A stretch of DNA of 64,000 nt from Micromonospora_J zhanjiangensis (GCF_042650605.1 NZ_JBHSBN010000001.1:124001-188000), one strand, 5' to 3'. Counted from the first letter of the stretch, positions 50,728 through 60,281 are shown. Made by a program: numbers and translations. The notes: generated by a model not told the origin, from the sequence alone.

Positions 50728-53670
50728 TTACCTCGGACGAAGGCCGGCCCGGCCGGTGTCCGAGCGGTCCGGGGCGAGGCCGGCGGCGACCTCGCACAGC
50801 GCGCCCCGGCCCGGTGCCCCGGTCTTGCTGATCAGGCTGGCCACGTGTTTCTCGGCGGTGCGGGGCGAGATGTGCAGCCGGTCGGCGATCGGTCGGTTGC
50901 CCAGCCGCTCACCGAGCAGGATCAGCACCTCGTACTCCCGGACCGTGATGCCCATCGCGCGCAGCGCGGCGGGCACCCGGAGCGAGCCGCTGCGGCGCTG
51001 CCGGACCGGCGCGCCGGCCTGCCGCAGCAGGCTCCGGCAGGCGGCGGCGACCGCCGGCACGTCGGCGCAGTGAAAGTGTTCCTCGGCCTCCCGCAGCCAG
51101 GCCGCCGGGTCGCCCCACCCGTCGCGCAGCGCGGCCTCGGCGACCAGCCGCCGGCCCAGGTGAAACGCCATCGGGTACGCCGCGGCGACCCCCTCGACCG
51201 CCGCGACGACCGCCTCGGCCCGGTCCGGCCGGCCGTCCCGACCGTGCCGGACGGCCTCGGCGAGCTGTCCGAAGCAGCGGTTCCACCGGGTCCGCCCGGC
51301 GCCCGGGGCCGGGCCGGCCGGGTCGTCCACCCGGTCCAGCGCGTCCAGCAGCAGCGCGATGCCCTGCCACCCGCCCAGCGGGTCGTCGCCGGCGGCCCGG
51401 GCCCGGCGCAGCTCCGCCCGGGCGCGGGCCCGGTCCTCCTGCAGCAGCGCGCCGAACACCCCGGCCAGCCCGTGCACGACCGGCCCGTGCCGGCCACCGT
51501 CGCCCCGCCAGCGCAGTTCCCGCAGCACCTCGTCCAACTCCCGGGACCGGCCGCGGTGTGCGGCCAGCACCGCCCGGGCGACCAGCAGCTCCCGCGCCGC
51601 GTGGCCGAGCCGGAGCTGGTCGGCACGACGCAACCGGTCCGTCAGGTCCACCACCCCGGACGGGTACCGGCCGGCGAGCACCTCGTGCAGCGCCAGCACC
51701 GCGTCGGTGTGATGCTGCGCGGCCACCGTGCCGGTGCGGGCGACCTCGTCGCGGACCCGGCGCAACGGACCGGGATCGCCGTCGCGCAGGGCCGTGTCGG
51801 CGGCGAGCAGCACCCGGGCGTACAGGCCCCAGCGGGGCAGTCGGGCGTCGGCGGCCAACCGCCGCAGCCGGTGCAGGCAGACCGTGGCCTCGTCCGGGTC
51901 GCGTCGCTGGACGGCCGTCGCGAGTGCGTGCCAGGCCTGGCAGGCCACCTCGGCGGCGGCGCCGGTCGGTGTCGCCGGCCCGGCCGGGTCCGCGTCGATC
52001 GCCCGCAGCGATCGGCGGGCGAGCGCCTCGGCCGCGCCGAACGGATCGGCACCGGGCGACTCCAGGGTCAGCTGCGCCTCGACCGCGTCGACGGCGGCCA
52101 GTTCCGTGGCGGTGGCCCCGGTGCCCAACGCCGCGCGGGCCGCGGCCACCTCGGCCAGGCCGTCCGCGTACCGGCCGGCGACCAGGGCCGTCCAGGCCAA
52201 CCGTACGTGCAGCCCGGCGCGGTCCTTCGGGGCCCACTCCCGGCCGGCCATCGCGTCGGCGACGGCGAACGCCCGGTCGAGCAGCCCGGCCCCGGTCAGC
52301 GCCTGCAGCAGGGCGTCCACCACCCGCAGTTGCACCGCCGGGTCGGGGTCGTCGCGCAACAGCTGCCGGGCCCGGTCGAGCAGGCCGATGGCGTCGCCGG
52401 TGTCGCCGCCAACGAGGGCACGCCGCCCGGCCTCGGCCAGCAGCCGCCCGGCCGCCGGTTCGTCACCCGCGTCGAGCCGCAGGCCGGCCACGAGTTCGCA
52501 CCACAGCCCGGGCAGGCCGGGATGTCGGGTCTCGGTCTCGTCGGCGGCCCGCCGGGCCAGCTCGACCCGGGCGGCGGGGAGCAGTTGGCCGAGCAGCGCG
52601 TCGGTGGCGTACGGCTGGGTGAAGACGTACCAGTCGGGGTCGGTGGGGTCGGCGGCGACCAGCCGGAACTCCATCGCGGTCCGGAGGTGCCGGTGCATCC
52701 GCTCCTCGTCCACCCCGGCGACCGCGCGGACCACCTGGACCGGGAACCGGGAGCCGAGCACCGCGGCCACCGTGAGCAGGTGCCGCCCCTGCGGGCCTAG
52801 CCGGTCCACCCGCCGGACGACGCCGCGGGCCACCCGCGGCGGCACGGTACGGCGGACCGGCCCGGCCAGCCGGCACGCGTCGCCGGTCACCACGAGCTGG
52901 CCGGTGGTCTGGACGGACCGCAGCACCTCCTCGACCACGAACGGGTTGCCGGCGCTGTCCGTCCACAGCCGCTCCAGCAGGGGCTCGGTCACGAGTTCCG
53001 GCCCGCCGCCGAGCAGCGCGCCGGCCAACCGGCGGACGTCGTCGCGGGTCAGCCGGTCCAGTGTGATCAGTGTGCGGCCGGGCCGGCGGGTCGCGGTGTG
53101 TGCCAGGTCGAGGGCCGGTCCGGGCTCGTCCCGTACGGTGGCGAGCAGCACCGTCGGTTGTTCGCCGAGATTGTCGGCGAGGTATTCGACCACCGCGAGG
53201 GTCTGCGGGTCGGCGTCCTGGAGGTCGTCCAGGACCAGCAGGCAGCCCCGGTCCCGACCGGCGACCGCGGTCAGCCGCAGCACCGCCTCGGCCAGGATGA
53301 TCATCGACTCGCCGTCGGGTTCCGGGCCCCGGCTGATCCAGTCCGGCACCAGCCGACCCAGCACCGGCAGGTACGGGCCGAGCCCGGCGACGTCCGGCGG
53401 ATCCGCTCCGCGCAGCAGCGACAGCAGTGCCTCGGTGAGCGGTCGCAGCGGGGTCACCGGTCCGACGCTGCTGCCCCGACCGCGGAGCACCCGGATGCCG
53501 GCGGCGGCGGCCCGCTGTTCGGCCTCCAGGGCGAGCCGGGACCGGCCGATGCCGTCCTCGCCGGTAATGAAGATGGCCGATCCTCGACCCGCCTGCGATT
53601 CGGCGAGTGCCTCGTCGAGCAAGCGAAGTTCGAGGGCCCGCCCGGTTAACCGGGCCACACGAGTTCGCAT
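50728..53670 (-). CDS. Large LuxR family (LAL) regulator
   Basis: 980-aa regulator: N-terminal AAA/P-loop ATPase, helical TPR-like middle, C-terminal LuxR HTH (MGITVREYEVLILLGERLGNRPIADRLHISPRTAEKHVASLISKTGA). Walker A is FITGEDGIGRSRLAL with Arg43 where Lys is normal; Walker B is LLVLDDLQDAD. LALs often activate secondary-metabolite clusters. I start at ATG 53670; the frame runs further to 53754. Likely controls the adjacent operon, although its own strand places it two genes away. Confidence 0.9.
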   Translation of the reverse strand: MRTRVARLTGRALELRLLDEALAESQAGRGSAIFITGEDGIGRSRLALEAEQRAAAAGIRVLRGRGSSVGPVTPLRPLTEALLSLLRGADPPDVAGLGPYLPVLGRLVPDWISRGPEPDGESMIILAEAVLRLTAVAGRDRGCLLVLDDLQDADPQTLAVVEYLADNLGEQPTVLLATVRDEPGPALDLAHTATRRPGRTLITLDRLTRDDVRRLAGALLGGGPELVTEPLLERLWTDSAGNPFVVEEVLRSVQTTGQLVVTGDACRLAGPVRRTVPPRVARGVVRRVDRLGPQGRHLLTVAAVLGSRFPVQVVRAVAGVDEERMHRHLRTAMEFRLVAADPTDPDWYVFTQPYATDALLGQLLPAARVELARRAADETETRHPGLPGLWCELVAGLRLDAGDEPAAGRLLAEAGRRALVGGDTGDAIGLLDRARQLLRDDPDPAVQLRVVDALLQALTGAGLLDRAFAVADAMAGREWAPKDRAGLHVRLAWTALVAGRYADGLAEVAAARAALGTGATATELAAVDAVEAQLTLESPGADPFGAAEALARRSLRAIDADPAGPATPTGAAAEVACQAWHALATAVQRRDPDEATVCLHRLRRLAADARLPRWGLYARVLLAADTALRDGDPGPLRRVRDEVARTGTVAAQHHTDAVLALHEVLAGRYPSGVVDLTDRLRRADQLRLGHAARELLVARAVLAAHRGRSRELDEVLRELRWRGDGGRHGPVVHGLAGVFGALLQEDRARARAELRRARAAGDDPLGGWQGIALLLDALDRVDDPAGPAPGAGRTRWNRCFGQLAEAVRHGRDGRPDRAEAVVAAVEGVAAAYPMAFHLGRRLVAEAALRDGWGDPAAWLREAEEHFHCADVPAVAAACRSLLRQAGAPVRQRRSGSLRVPAALRAMGITVREYEVLILLGERLGNRPIADRLHISPRTAEKHVASLISKTGAPGRGALCEVAAGLAPDRSDTGRAGLRPR

Positions 53671-54153
53671 GGCAAATGACCGTACCGGAACGTAAACAAG
53701 GCGCTGTCGGATACCCGCAGCTTGTTTGTCCAATAACCGGGACGGGGATGTCACACGAACCTGACAGCGCCGTCGAACCTGCTTATCGAGGGGAAAATGC
53801 CGATAGGCGGTGGCGAAATCCGCGAATCCGGCTCCCGGCCCGTGCTGTCCGCGACGGCGGCCCAGGCGGGTCTGACCAGCACTTTCGGCTCGCCGGGCCC
53901 GGTCGCGGCCGGGCCGGTCCGGCGAAGCCGGCCGCCCGGCGCCGGCCGAATACCGGTTTCGGTGGCGGAAAATCGTGAGCGGTCAATCAATCGATTGGTC
54001 AGTAAAGCCGGGCGAAAATGCCTAACCGCTATTTTGCCGGTCGGGCGTGTCAGATCCACCGACACTGGTAATGCCCGGTCACCGCCGATCTCCTATTCTT
54101 CAACCGTTCTGCGGTGACCCGCTGCCGTACCGGCCAACGACGGATCGGTCGAT
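53671..54153. other. Gene-free, lower-GC stretch upstream of the LuxR gene
   Basis: About 480 bp holding the LuxR promoter. CAATCGATTG (about 53987-53996) is a 10-bp palindrome. A 106-aa plus-strand frame at 53797 has GAGGGG upstream, but its sequence shows no domain and loses actinomycete codon bias halfway, so I do not call it. Confidence 0.35.
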
Positions 54154-54196
54154 CGGCCGCCGGGCGTACGGCCGTCGCCCGTACGCCCGGCGGCCG
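54154..54196 (-). terminator. Terminator of the VOC-GNAT operon
   Basis: Perfect 18-bp arms (54154-54171 starting CGGCCGCCGGGCG, complement 54179-54196) with a 7-nt loop, 9 bp after the VOC stop. Confidence 0.85.
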
Positions 54197-54205
54197 CCGG
54201 AACGG

Positions 54206-54628
54206 TCAGTCCGAGCCGGCGGCCGGCTGCTGCCCCCGGATGATCGCGTCCTTCTCGGCGGCGCTGATCTCGACGCAGAACTCGTTGCCGGCCGGGTCGG
54301 CGAAGACCACCCACCCCCGCCCGTTCGGCTTGCGCCGATCGTCGACGATCCGCGCCCCGAGCGCCGCGATACGGTCCACCTCCCGGTCGCGCGGCTGGTC
54401 CGGCTCCAGGTCGAGGTGCACCCGGTTCTTCACCGTCTTGGCCTCCGGGACCCGGACGAACAGCAGGGTCGGCTGCCCGACCGGTACGTCGAGGGCCACC
54501 TCGTCGTCCCCGGGCGCATCCTGCGCGTCCACCGGACGTCCGAGCACCTCGCCCCAGAACCGGGCCAACTCGTACGGCTCGTGCGGTGGCGCGCAGTCGA
54601 TCGTGATGTGTCGGACGACGGAACCCAT
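54206..54628 (-). CDS. VOC (glyoxalase-like) family protein
   Basis: 140-aa protein of the vicinal-oxygen-chelate superfamily. HITIDCAPPHEPYELARFWGEVLGRPV opens the first betaalphabetabetabeta unit, and KNRVHLDLEPDQPRDREVDRIAALGARIVDD with WVVFADPAGNEFCVEI forms the second. His and Glu metal positions are present. Such actinomycete glyoxalase-like proteins have mostly unknown substrates. ATG 54628 lies 1 bp after the GNAT stop, so they form an operon. Confidence 0.88.
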   Translation of the reverse strand: MGSVVRHITIDCAPPHEPYELARFWGEVLGRPVDAQDAPGDDEVALDVPVGQPTLLFVRVPEAKTVKNRVHLDLEPDQPRDREVDRIAALGARIVDDRRKPNGRGWVVFADPAGNEFCVEISAAEKDAIIRGQQPAAGSD

Positions 54629-54629
54629 G

Positions 54630-55403
54630 TCAATTCCCCTCCGAGGTCGTGCCATCGAGTGCAAAGTAAAGGCGCTTGCCGGTCGGCGCGTAGCCCACAC
54701 GTTCGTAGACGCGCCACGAGTTCTCGCCGGACGCCTCCAGCCAGGCGGCATCGGCGCCGGTCGCGAACAGCCGTTCGGTGATCGCCCCGGTGAGCGCCGC
54801 GGCGATGCCGCGTCGGCGGTACGGCTCGCGGACCGCGATACCGGTCACCTCGGAAACTCCCGCTCCGGGCGGGCTCGCCGCCCCGCCGCCGAGGTGGTGG
54901 CCCGCGACGTCGCGGGCCGACAGCACCACCCCGCCGGCCTCCCCGGTACGCCGCAGCCGGGCGACGTCTTCCGGGGTGGCCACCGGTTCGCCGCCGAACG
55001 CCTCGTTCTGGGCGGCGATCACGCCGGCCCACTCGTCGTCGGTCACGGGTTCGGCGATCTCGACCCCTGCCGGTACGCCCGGCAGGACGAGGGATTCGGG
55101 CGTGCAGGTGAGGTAGTCGTGCCGGGCCTCGACGGTGAAACCGGCCGCGAGCAGGCGTTCCTCCAGGGTCGGGGCGCAGCTGGTGACGTACTCCAGGCGC
55201 GGCACCCGGTCGATCCGCCGGAACGCGGCGACCAGGGCAACCACGTCGGCCGCCCGGACGGCCGCGCCGACCCGGGGCGTGGCGTAGTTGACGTAACGGC
55301 TGTCGGTGCCCGGGTCCCAGCCGATGACGAACGGCCCGACCTCGACGGTCGCGGGTCGACGGGACAGATTGACGACGACAGAATTCTGGACGATGTTGTC
55401 CAT
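54630..55403 (-). CDS. GNAT family N-acetyltransferase
   Basis: 257-aa protein with an N-terminal GNAT-like half (residues 1-100) and a C-terminal GNAT domain: VTGIAVREPYRRRGIAAALTGAITERLF (acetyl-CoA loop RRRGIA) and WLEASGENSWRVYERVGYAPTGKRLYF. Acceptor unknown. ATG 55403. First gene of the two-gene operon with the VOC protein. Confidence 0.88.
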   Translation of the reverse strand: MDNIVQNSVVVNLSRRPATVEVGPFVIGWDPGTDSRYVNYATPRVGAAVRAADVVALVAAFRRIDRVPRLEYVTSCAPTLEERLLAAGFTVEARHDYLTCTPESLVLPGVPAGVEIAEPVTDDEWAGVIAAQNEAFGGEPVATPEDVARLRRTGEAGGVVLSARDVAGHHLGGGAASPPGAGVSEVTGIAVREPYRRRGIAAALTGAITERLFATGADAAWLEASGENSWRVYERVGYAPTGKRLYFALDGTTSEGN

Positions 55404-55726
55404 GATCAGGATGACCTCATGTCAGGTGGGAAGACGCTGCGGACGCGCGCCCACGCAAGGGGGCGCGGCAAGGTGTAGGGAACGCAGCGGAACGATGAGG
55501 TGTGCCGGCGCGGGCCGGCGTGGCCCGTCAGCCTTCGGAGCACCCAGGATGGCCGCTGCCGGTCGCCGAGATCACAGGCATCATCCTTCGTCGGAGGTCG
55601 CGCCGAGCGCGAGTCGGCGCCAACTCTCTCATCAAGATCTTTCTGCGTCAACGCTTTTTCGGGGCCGGCCCGGTGCCTCACCTGGCCGTCCCGGGACGAC
55701 CACGCCGCCGGACCCGACGGCCACGG
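55404..55726. other. Gene-free stretch
   Basis: 323 bp between the GNAT gene and the sigma-factor remnant. It presumably holds the GNAT-VOC promoter. A 91-aa minus-strand frame (55406-55681) has no recognisable domain and Arg/Pro-rich composition; not called. Confidence 0.4.
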
Positions 55727-56098
55727 TCAGGACTGCTGGCCGGCCCGACGCAGCCGGCCGGCGCGGGCCTGCAGGTGCCGCCGCTCGGCCAGGCCGGCGG
55801 TGGCCTTCGCGGCGCGTCGGTAGTGCTCGTACGCCCTGGCCGGGTCGTCCGCCTGCTCCAGCAGGTGCGCCCGGACGGATAGCAACCGGTGGTGCCCGGC
55901 CATCCGCTCGTCGCCGTCCAGTGTGCGCAGCAGGGCCAGCCCGGCCGCCGGGCCCTCGACCTCGGCCAGCGCGACGGCCCGGTTGAGGGTGACCATCAAA
56001 CTGGGTGCGATCCGTTCCAGGATCAGGTAGAGGGCGTGCACCTGCGGCCAATTGGTCTGCTCGGCGGTGGTCGCGTCGGCGTGCGTGGCGGCGATGGC
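55727..56098 (-). pseudogene. Remnant of an ECF sigma factor (C-terminal DUF6596-type part)
   Basis: Reads GAIAATHADATTAEQTNWPQVHALYLILERIAPSLMVTLNRAVALAEVEGPAAGLALL, then GHHRLLSVRAHLLEQADDPARAYEHYRRAA, the C-terminal TPR-like domain of large SigJ/ECF-like sigma factors. The sigma-2 and sigma-4 DNA-binding parts are missing: upstream of about 56098 the similarity stops and a DUF397 terminator lies there. A start (56149) exists, but the product would not bind promoters. Likely a 5'-deleted gene left by insertion of the neighbouring XRE module. Confidence 0.7.
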
Positions 56099-56149
56099 TC
56101 CCGGCGCCTGGCGTTTCGACCGGGCGCAGTACATCAAGGCCCCGCCCAC

Positions 56150-56187
56150 AAAAAACCCCCGGCGCCCGCCATGGGTACCGGGGGTTT
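56150..56187 (-). terminator. Rho-independent terminator of the DUF397 gene
   Basis: AAACCCCCGG (56153-56162) pairs with CCGGGGGTTT (56178-56187). Read on the minus strand the hairpin is followed by a run of T, a textbook terminator 13 bp after the DUF397 stop. Confidence 0.88.
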
Positions 56188-56200
56188 CGTCGTCTGCGGC

Positions 56201-56392
56201 TCAGCGGCCCTTGGTGAACGCGACGAACTGCGCCCACTGCGCCGGCCCGAAGGTCAGCGTTCCGCCGTCGCGGTCCTTGGTGTCGCGGACGAGCACAACG
56301 CCGTGGAGGTTGTCGGCAACCTCCACGCACGCCCCGCCGTTGGAGCTACTGCGGGTGCTCTTGCGCCACTGGGCGCCGGTCAACTCAGCCAT
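56201..56392 (-). CDS. DUF397 domain protein (second copy)
   Basis: 63-aa DUF397 protein: WRKSTRSSSNGGACVEVADNL, VVLVRDTKDRDGGTLTFGPAQW and QFVAFTKGR. It is 13 bp overlapped by the XRE/DUF5753 gene at 56380-57123 and ends in a strong terminator. Same layout as 4594-4773, opposite strand. Confidence 0.92.
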   Translation of the reverse strand: MAELTGAQWRKSTRSSSNGGACVEVADNLHGVVLVRDTKDRDGGTLTFGPAQWAQFVAFTKGR

Positions 56393-57123
56393 GATCGCGC
56401 TCTCAGAAAGTCGGTGGTCAGGTCGCGCGGCAGCGCTACCGACCTCACGGTATCCCAGACCGCCCGCAGCGACGCAACGTCATATGTCACGCGCCCGGCC
56501 TCTTGGTCGTCCAGGTAGCCGACGTCCTCACCGTCCGGCGTCGTGGCGATGACGAACGGTCCCGCCTGGCCCGGGTGCAGCCCGGCCGAGAACGGCACGA
56601 CGTTGATCATTGTCCTCTCGGCCATGTCGACCAGGTGGTCGAGCTGCGCGGCCATGATGTCGACCGGCCCCCGGCGCAACGCCGCCTCGTCAATGACGAA
56701 GACGGCCAGCGGCGGCCGGCTGCGGTCGAACACGGCGACCTGCCGGCGCATCCGGGCGTCTACGTCGTCGTCCGCGTCGCCGGCACGCGGGCCGCTGGCG
56801 AGCACGGCACGCGCGTATGCCTCGGTCTGGAGCAGTCCGGGGATGACGGCGGACTCGTACCAGCGCAGAGCCACGGCAGTCCGCTCGATCTCGATCCACT
56901 GCCGGACCCACGCCGGTTGCCCGCGCCGGCCGGCGTCCGGCCACAGTTCCTCTGGGTCGCGGTCAAGCAGCCCGGCGACCTGCGCCCGGTATCGCGTCTG
57001 CGGTATCCGTCCCTGGGTGACCCAGCGCGCGACTGTCTTGGGATCGACCCCGATCCGCTCAGCGAGACTGTCCGCAGTCTGTCCGGCAGCGGCCATGGCC
57101 GCCTGTACGGTGCGGTTTCGCAT
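56380..57123 (-). CDS. XRE/DUF5753 regulator (second copy)
   Basis: 247 aa. N-terminal HTH MAAAGQTADSLAERIGVDPKTVARWVTQGRIPQ, followed by DUF5753 (VALRWYESAVIPGLLQTEAYARAVL, INVVPFSAGLHPGQAGPFVI). Its HTH differs from that of the first copy (3794-4603), so targets should differ. ATG 57123; divergent from the small Cys protein at 57358. Confidence 0.9.
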   Translation of the reverse strand: MRNRTVQAAMAAAGQTADSLAERIGVDPKTVARWVTQGRIPQTRYRAQVAGLLDRDPEELWPDAGRRGQPAWVRQWIEIERTAVALRWYESAVIPGLLQTEAYARAVLASGPRAGDADDDVDARMRRQVAVFDRSRPPLAVFVIDEAALRRGPVDIMAAQLDHLVDMAERTMINVVPFSAGLHPGQAGPFVIATTPDGEDVGYLDDQEAGRVTYDVASLRAVWDTVRSVALPRDLTTDFLRARSWLS

Positions 57124-57357
57124 AGATCCGTGCCTCCAATCAGGATATCCAGCTATGCCCCTAGTACAGACTGCTACGCGGTGTAGCTATCCCGCAACCC
57201 CGAGGCAGGATGTGTCAGCGGGACCGCTCGGGCGCCTGACCGGCATCAGGCATCGGACCCGAACCGACCACGGGCGGAACCGCGCGGGTCGCCCCGTTCG
57301 GGAGCGCGGGGCGGCCCCACCTACCTCGTCGGCCCGCAGCTCGACCGGAGGCCCGCC

Positions 57358-57657
57358 ATGCCCTTGCACCTGTACCGAGGCCGCGAGGTGACCCCGGCCC
57401 CGCGCCCGCCCCACGTCCCGCGCCGGCCCCTGTGGCTGTGCCGCGCCTGCTCGGAAAACTGGCCGTGCCCGACCGCCCGTCTGAAACTCAAGGCCGAGTA
57501 CGGCGACGACCGCACCGCGCTGATCATCTACCTGTGCGGCCTCCTCCACGAGGCAATCGAAGACATGAACCGCCTTCACCCGGACAACGGCCCGGACCCT
57601 GGCAGCCTGTTCAACCGCATCGTCGGATGGGCACGCCCCCGCACGCACATCGAGTAG
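57358..57657 (+). CDS. Small Cys-rich protein of XRE/DUF397 loci (second copy)
   Basis: 99-aa paralogue of the protein at 3090-3362: PLWLCRACSENWPCPTARLKLKAEYGDDRTALIIYLCGLLHEAIEDMNRL. All four Cys are conserved with the same spacing. ATG 57358 has GGAGG 6 nt upstream. Divergent from the XRE regulator. I find no counterpart of the 59-aa partner here. Unknown function. Confidence 0.82.
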   Translation: MPLHLYRGREVTPAPRPPHVPRRPLWLCRACSENWPCPTARLKLKAEYGDDRTALIIYLCGLLHEAIEDMNRLHPDNGPDPGSLFNRIVGWARPRTHIE

Positions 57658-57921
57658 CGGCCCGCCCTGGCCCCGTCGCTCACTCCCCGACGACGGGCCC
57701 GGGCGGGTTTCTATCGCATGCCGTGAACACCCCGGGCACCGCAGGGGCAAGCGTGACAGCCCGCCGCGCCCGGACCGCCACTCGCACCGTGGACGCACCA
57801 TGGCTCGCGGCCTGGCCGTCGGCGTGCCTGGCAGCGGGGTCTACGTCGCGGAGTAGCCCGACCAGCGCTAACCCATGTGAGGGCCGCCTTGACATCCTCC
57901 GCCGAAATTTCACCGATCCGC

Positions 57922-60237
57922 TCAGCCGGTGGCGTGCTGTTCGGCGTACGCGGCGAGCCAGGCGACCTGGCCGGGGTCCAGCGACGGCCGGACCCGCCTG
58001 CGCGCCGTCGCCACGTGCTCGGCGGTGACCGTGGACGCCTCCAGCGACTCGCGCATCGCCGCGAGCGCCGACTCGCGGACCAGCGCCGCGCAGTCGGCCG
58101 CCGAGAAGCCGTCCAGCTCACCGGCGAGCCCGGCCAGGTCCACGTCGGACGCCATCGGCACCGCTCGCGCCGCCGCGGTCAGGATCTCCCGCCGCGCGTC
58201 GGCGTCCGGCGGCGGTACGTAGACCAGCCGCTCCAGCCGGCCGGGCCGCAGCAGCGCCGGGTCGACCAGGTCGGGGCGGTTGGTGGCGCCGACCACGACG
58301 ACGTTGCGCAGCGGTTCCACCCCGTCCAGTTCGGTCAGCAGCGCGGCGACCACGCGGTCGGTCGTACCGCCGTCGGTGGCCTGGCCGCGGACCGGCGCGA
58401 GCGCGTCCACCTCGTCCAGGAAGACCAGCGTGGGAGCGGCCTCGCGGGCCCGGCGGAACAGTTCCCGGACGGCGCGTTCGCTCTCGCCGACCCACTTGGT
58501 CAACAGTTCGGCGCCCTTGACCGACAACACGTTGGCCCGGCCGCTGCCGGCCAGCGCGGTGACCAGGAAGGTCTTGCCGCAGCCCGGCGGACCGTAGAGC
58601 AGCACCCCGCGCGGCGGCCGGACGCCCAGCCGGGCGAAGGTGTCCGGGTAGGTCAACGGCCACAGCACCGACTCGGTCAGGGTCTGCTTGACCTCGACCA
58701 TGTCGCCGACGTCGGCCAGCGTGACCTCGGCCAGTTCCAGGTCCGCCGAGCCGGCCATCGAGGTCGGCCGGACCACCTCCAGCGCCGCCGCGAAGTCGGC
58801 CATCGCCACCGTGGGCGTCGGCGCGTCCTTCTGCCGCAGGGCGGCCCGCACCCCGGCCTCCCGGGTCAGCGCGGCCAGGTCGGCGGCGACGAAACCGGGG
58901 GTACGCCCGGCGACCTCGTCCAGTCGTACGTCCTCGGCCAGCGGCACCTCGCGGGTCAACACGGTCAACTGTTCCCGGCGCAGCGCGGTGTCCGGCAGCG
59001 GTACGGCGATCTCCAGCGACAGCAGGGCCGGGGCGCGCAGTGCCGGGTCGACCGACTCGGGGCGGCTGCTGGTGCAGACCACCGCCGCGCCGGCCCGTAC
59101 CGTCTCGGCCAGCACCTGCCGGAACACCGTCGCCAGCGGGCCGGGTTGGTCGCGCGGCGCCAGCGCGTCCACGTCGGAGACCAGCAGCAGGGCCGGCCCA
59201 CCGGCCCGGACCGCGGCGGCGGCCTCGCGCAGCCGGCGGGCCGCGGAGTCGTTCGACAGCGCGGCGACCTCCGGCGCCCAGAGCGGGTGCACTAGGGCGC
59301 CGACCTCGCCGGCCACCGCCCGGACCAGCGCGGTCTTGCCGGACCCGGCCGGCCCGGTGACCAGTACGCCCAGCGAGACGGCGGTGCCCAGCCGGGTCAG
59401 CACCTCACGGTGGTGGAAGCCGAGGTCGAGCAGTTCGGTCAACTCCTGGGCCTGGGCCCGCAGACCGGGCAGGTCCTCGACGTTCGGCGCCGGCCCGGTG
59501 TCGGCCGCGACCGGCGTCGGGGCGGTCGGCGCGGGTCCGGTCACCGCGGCGTCGGCGGAAACGGTGCCGGTGTCGTGGCTCGACGCGACGATCCCGGTCG
59601 GGCCGTCCGGCGGGCCGGGACGGGCGGAACCGGCCCGCACGTCGGCGGCGGTCGAGCCGTGGGTGACCTGACCGTCCCGCCAGCCGACCACGGTGTCCAT
59701 GGTGACCAGCGCGGCCTCCGGCTCGGCGGTGGTCACGGTGAGCAGGGTGCTGGTCCACGCGTAGCCGACGGTGTTGGCCAGGCTGCGTCGGGCCGCCTCG
59801 ACCAGCCCACGCGCCGCCGCGTCGGGCAGCACGTCCTGCGGCAGCAGGGACACGTCGTCCCCGACGGTCACCATCTTGCCGAGCAGCGCCAGCCGGAGCA
59901 TCTCCGGCGTCACCGCGGCGGTGATCTCCACCGGGCCGGTCAGGGTGACCCGCCGGGCGGCGGCCAGCGGCGCGGGCGCGACCGTGACCTGCCCACCGTC
60001 CCGGATGCCCAGATTGCCCAGGATGAGGTCGTCGGCGTAGAGCAGGCCCCGGCTGGCGGTCGGCTCGGCCCGTACGGCGATGCCGGCGGTGATCCGGCGG
60101 CCGGCGAGGCGTACCGGCTCACCCGGCCGCAACCCGAGCGCGGTGAGCACCTCGGGGTGCAGCCGGACGATGCCGCGCCGGGCGTCCAGCGCGGCCGGTC
60201 GCAGGCTCGCGGTCAGGGTCAGTTCACGCTCGGCCAT
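57922..60237 (-). CDS. CDC48-like double AAA+ ATPase
   Basis: 771-aa ATPase: CDC48-type N-domain (residues 1-100), D1 AAA (GPAGSGKTALV, with Walker B LLLVSDVDAL where the usual Glu is Val) and D2 AAA (LYGPPGCGKTFLV, Walker B LVFLDEVDAL, sensor VVVGATNRPD, Arg finger region LLRPGRLERLVY). D1 therefore looks impaired. A linker of about 70 residues is Pro/Ala-rich. Such proteins unfold or remodel protein complexes. Follows the cvn-type operon on the same strand, 44 bp after the hypothetical gene. Confidence 0.92.
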   Translation of the reverse strand: MAERELTLTASLRPAALDARRGIVRLHPEVLTALGLRPGEPVRLAGRRITAGIAVRAEPTASRGLLYADDLILGNLGIRDGGQVTVAPAPLAAARRVTLTGPVEITAAVTPEMLRLALLGKMVTVGDDVSLLPQDVLPDAAARGLVEAARRSLANTVGYAWTSTLLTVTTAEPEAALVTMDTVVGWRDGQVTHGSTAADVRAGSARPGPPDGPTGIVASSHDTGTVSADAAVTGPAPTAPTPVAADTGPAPNVEDLPGLRAQAQELTELLDLGFHHREVLTRLGTAVSLGVLVTGPAGSGKTALVRAVAGEVGALVHPLWAPEVAALSNDSAARRLREAAAAVRAGGPALLLVSDVDALAPRDQPGPLATVFRQVLAETVRAGAAVVCTSSRPESVDPALRAPALLSLEIAVPLPDTALRREQLTVLTREVPLAEDVRLDEVAGRTPGFVAADLAALTREAGVRAALRQKDAPTPTVAMADFAAALEVVRPTSMAGSADLELAEVTLADVGDMVEVKQTLTESVLWPLTYPDTFARLGVRPPRGVLLYGPPGCGKTFLVTALAGSGRANVLSVKGAELLTKWVGESERAVRELFRRAREAAPTLVFLDEVDALAPVRGQATDGGTTDRVVAALLTELDGVEPLRNVVVVGATNRPDLVDPALLRPGRLERLVYVPPPDADARREILTAAARAVPMASDVDLAGLAGELDGFSAADCAALVRESALAAMRESLEASTVTAEHVATARRRVRPSLDPGQVAWLAAYAEQHATG

Positions 60238-60281
60238 CCGCCGAGACTATCGGCCCGCCGCCCGCCGGCCCGGCCGCGAGG

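Noticed and set aside
53797..54117. 106-aa plus-strand frame with GAGGGG upstream
   Set aside because: No recognisable domain; codon bias is lost in the second half and it overlaps the downstream terminator region. Homologues in relatives would be needed.
55406..55681. 91-aa minus-strand frame
   Set aside because: Arg/Pro-rich, no domain, no RBS; judged non-coding.
57209..57391. Small plus-strand frame as counterpart of the 59-aa protein
   Set aside because: No Cys motif at the expected place, and it overlaps the 57358 gene out of frame.
57879..57921. Minus-strand fragment reading ERIGEISAEDVKAALTW
   Set aside because: Tempting likeness to a small-domain helix and to the GEISAE stretch at 16401-16595, but it is too short and runs into low-complexity sequence; probably chance.
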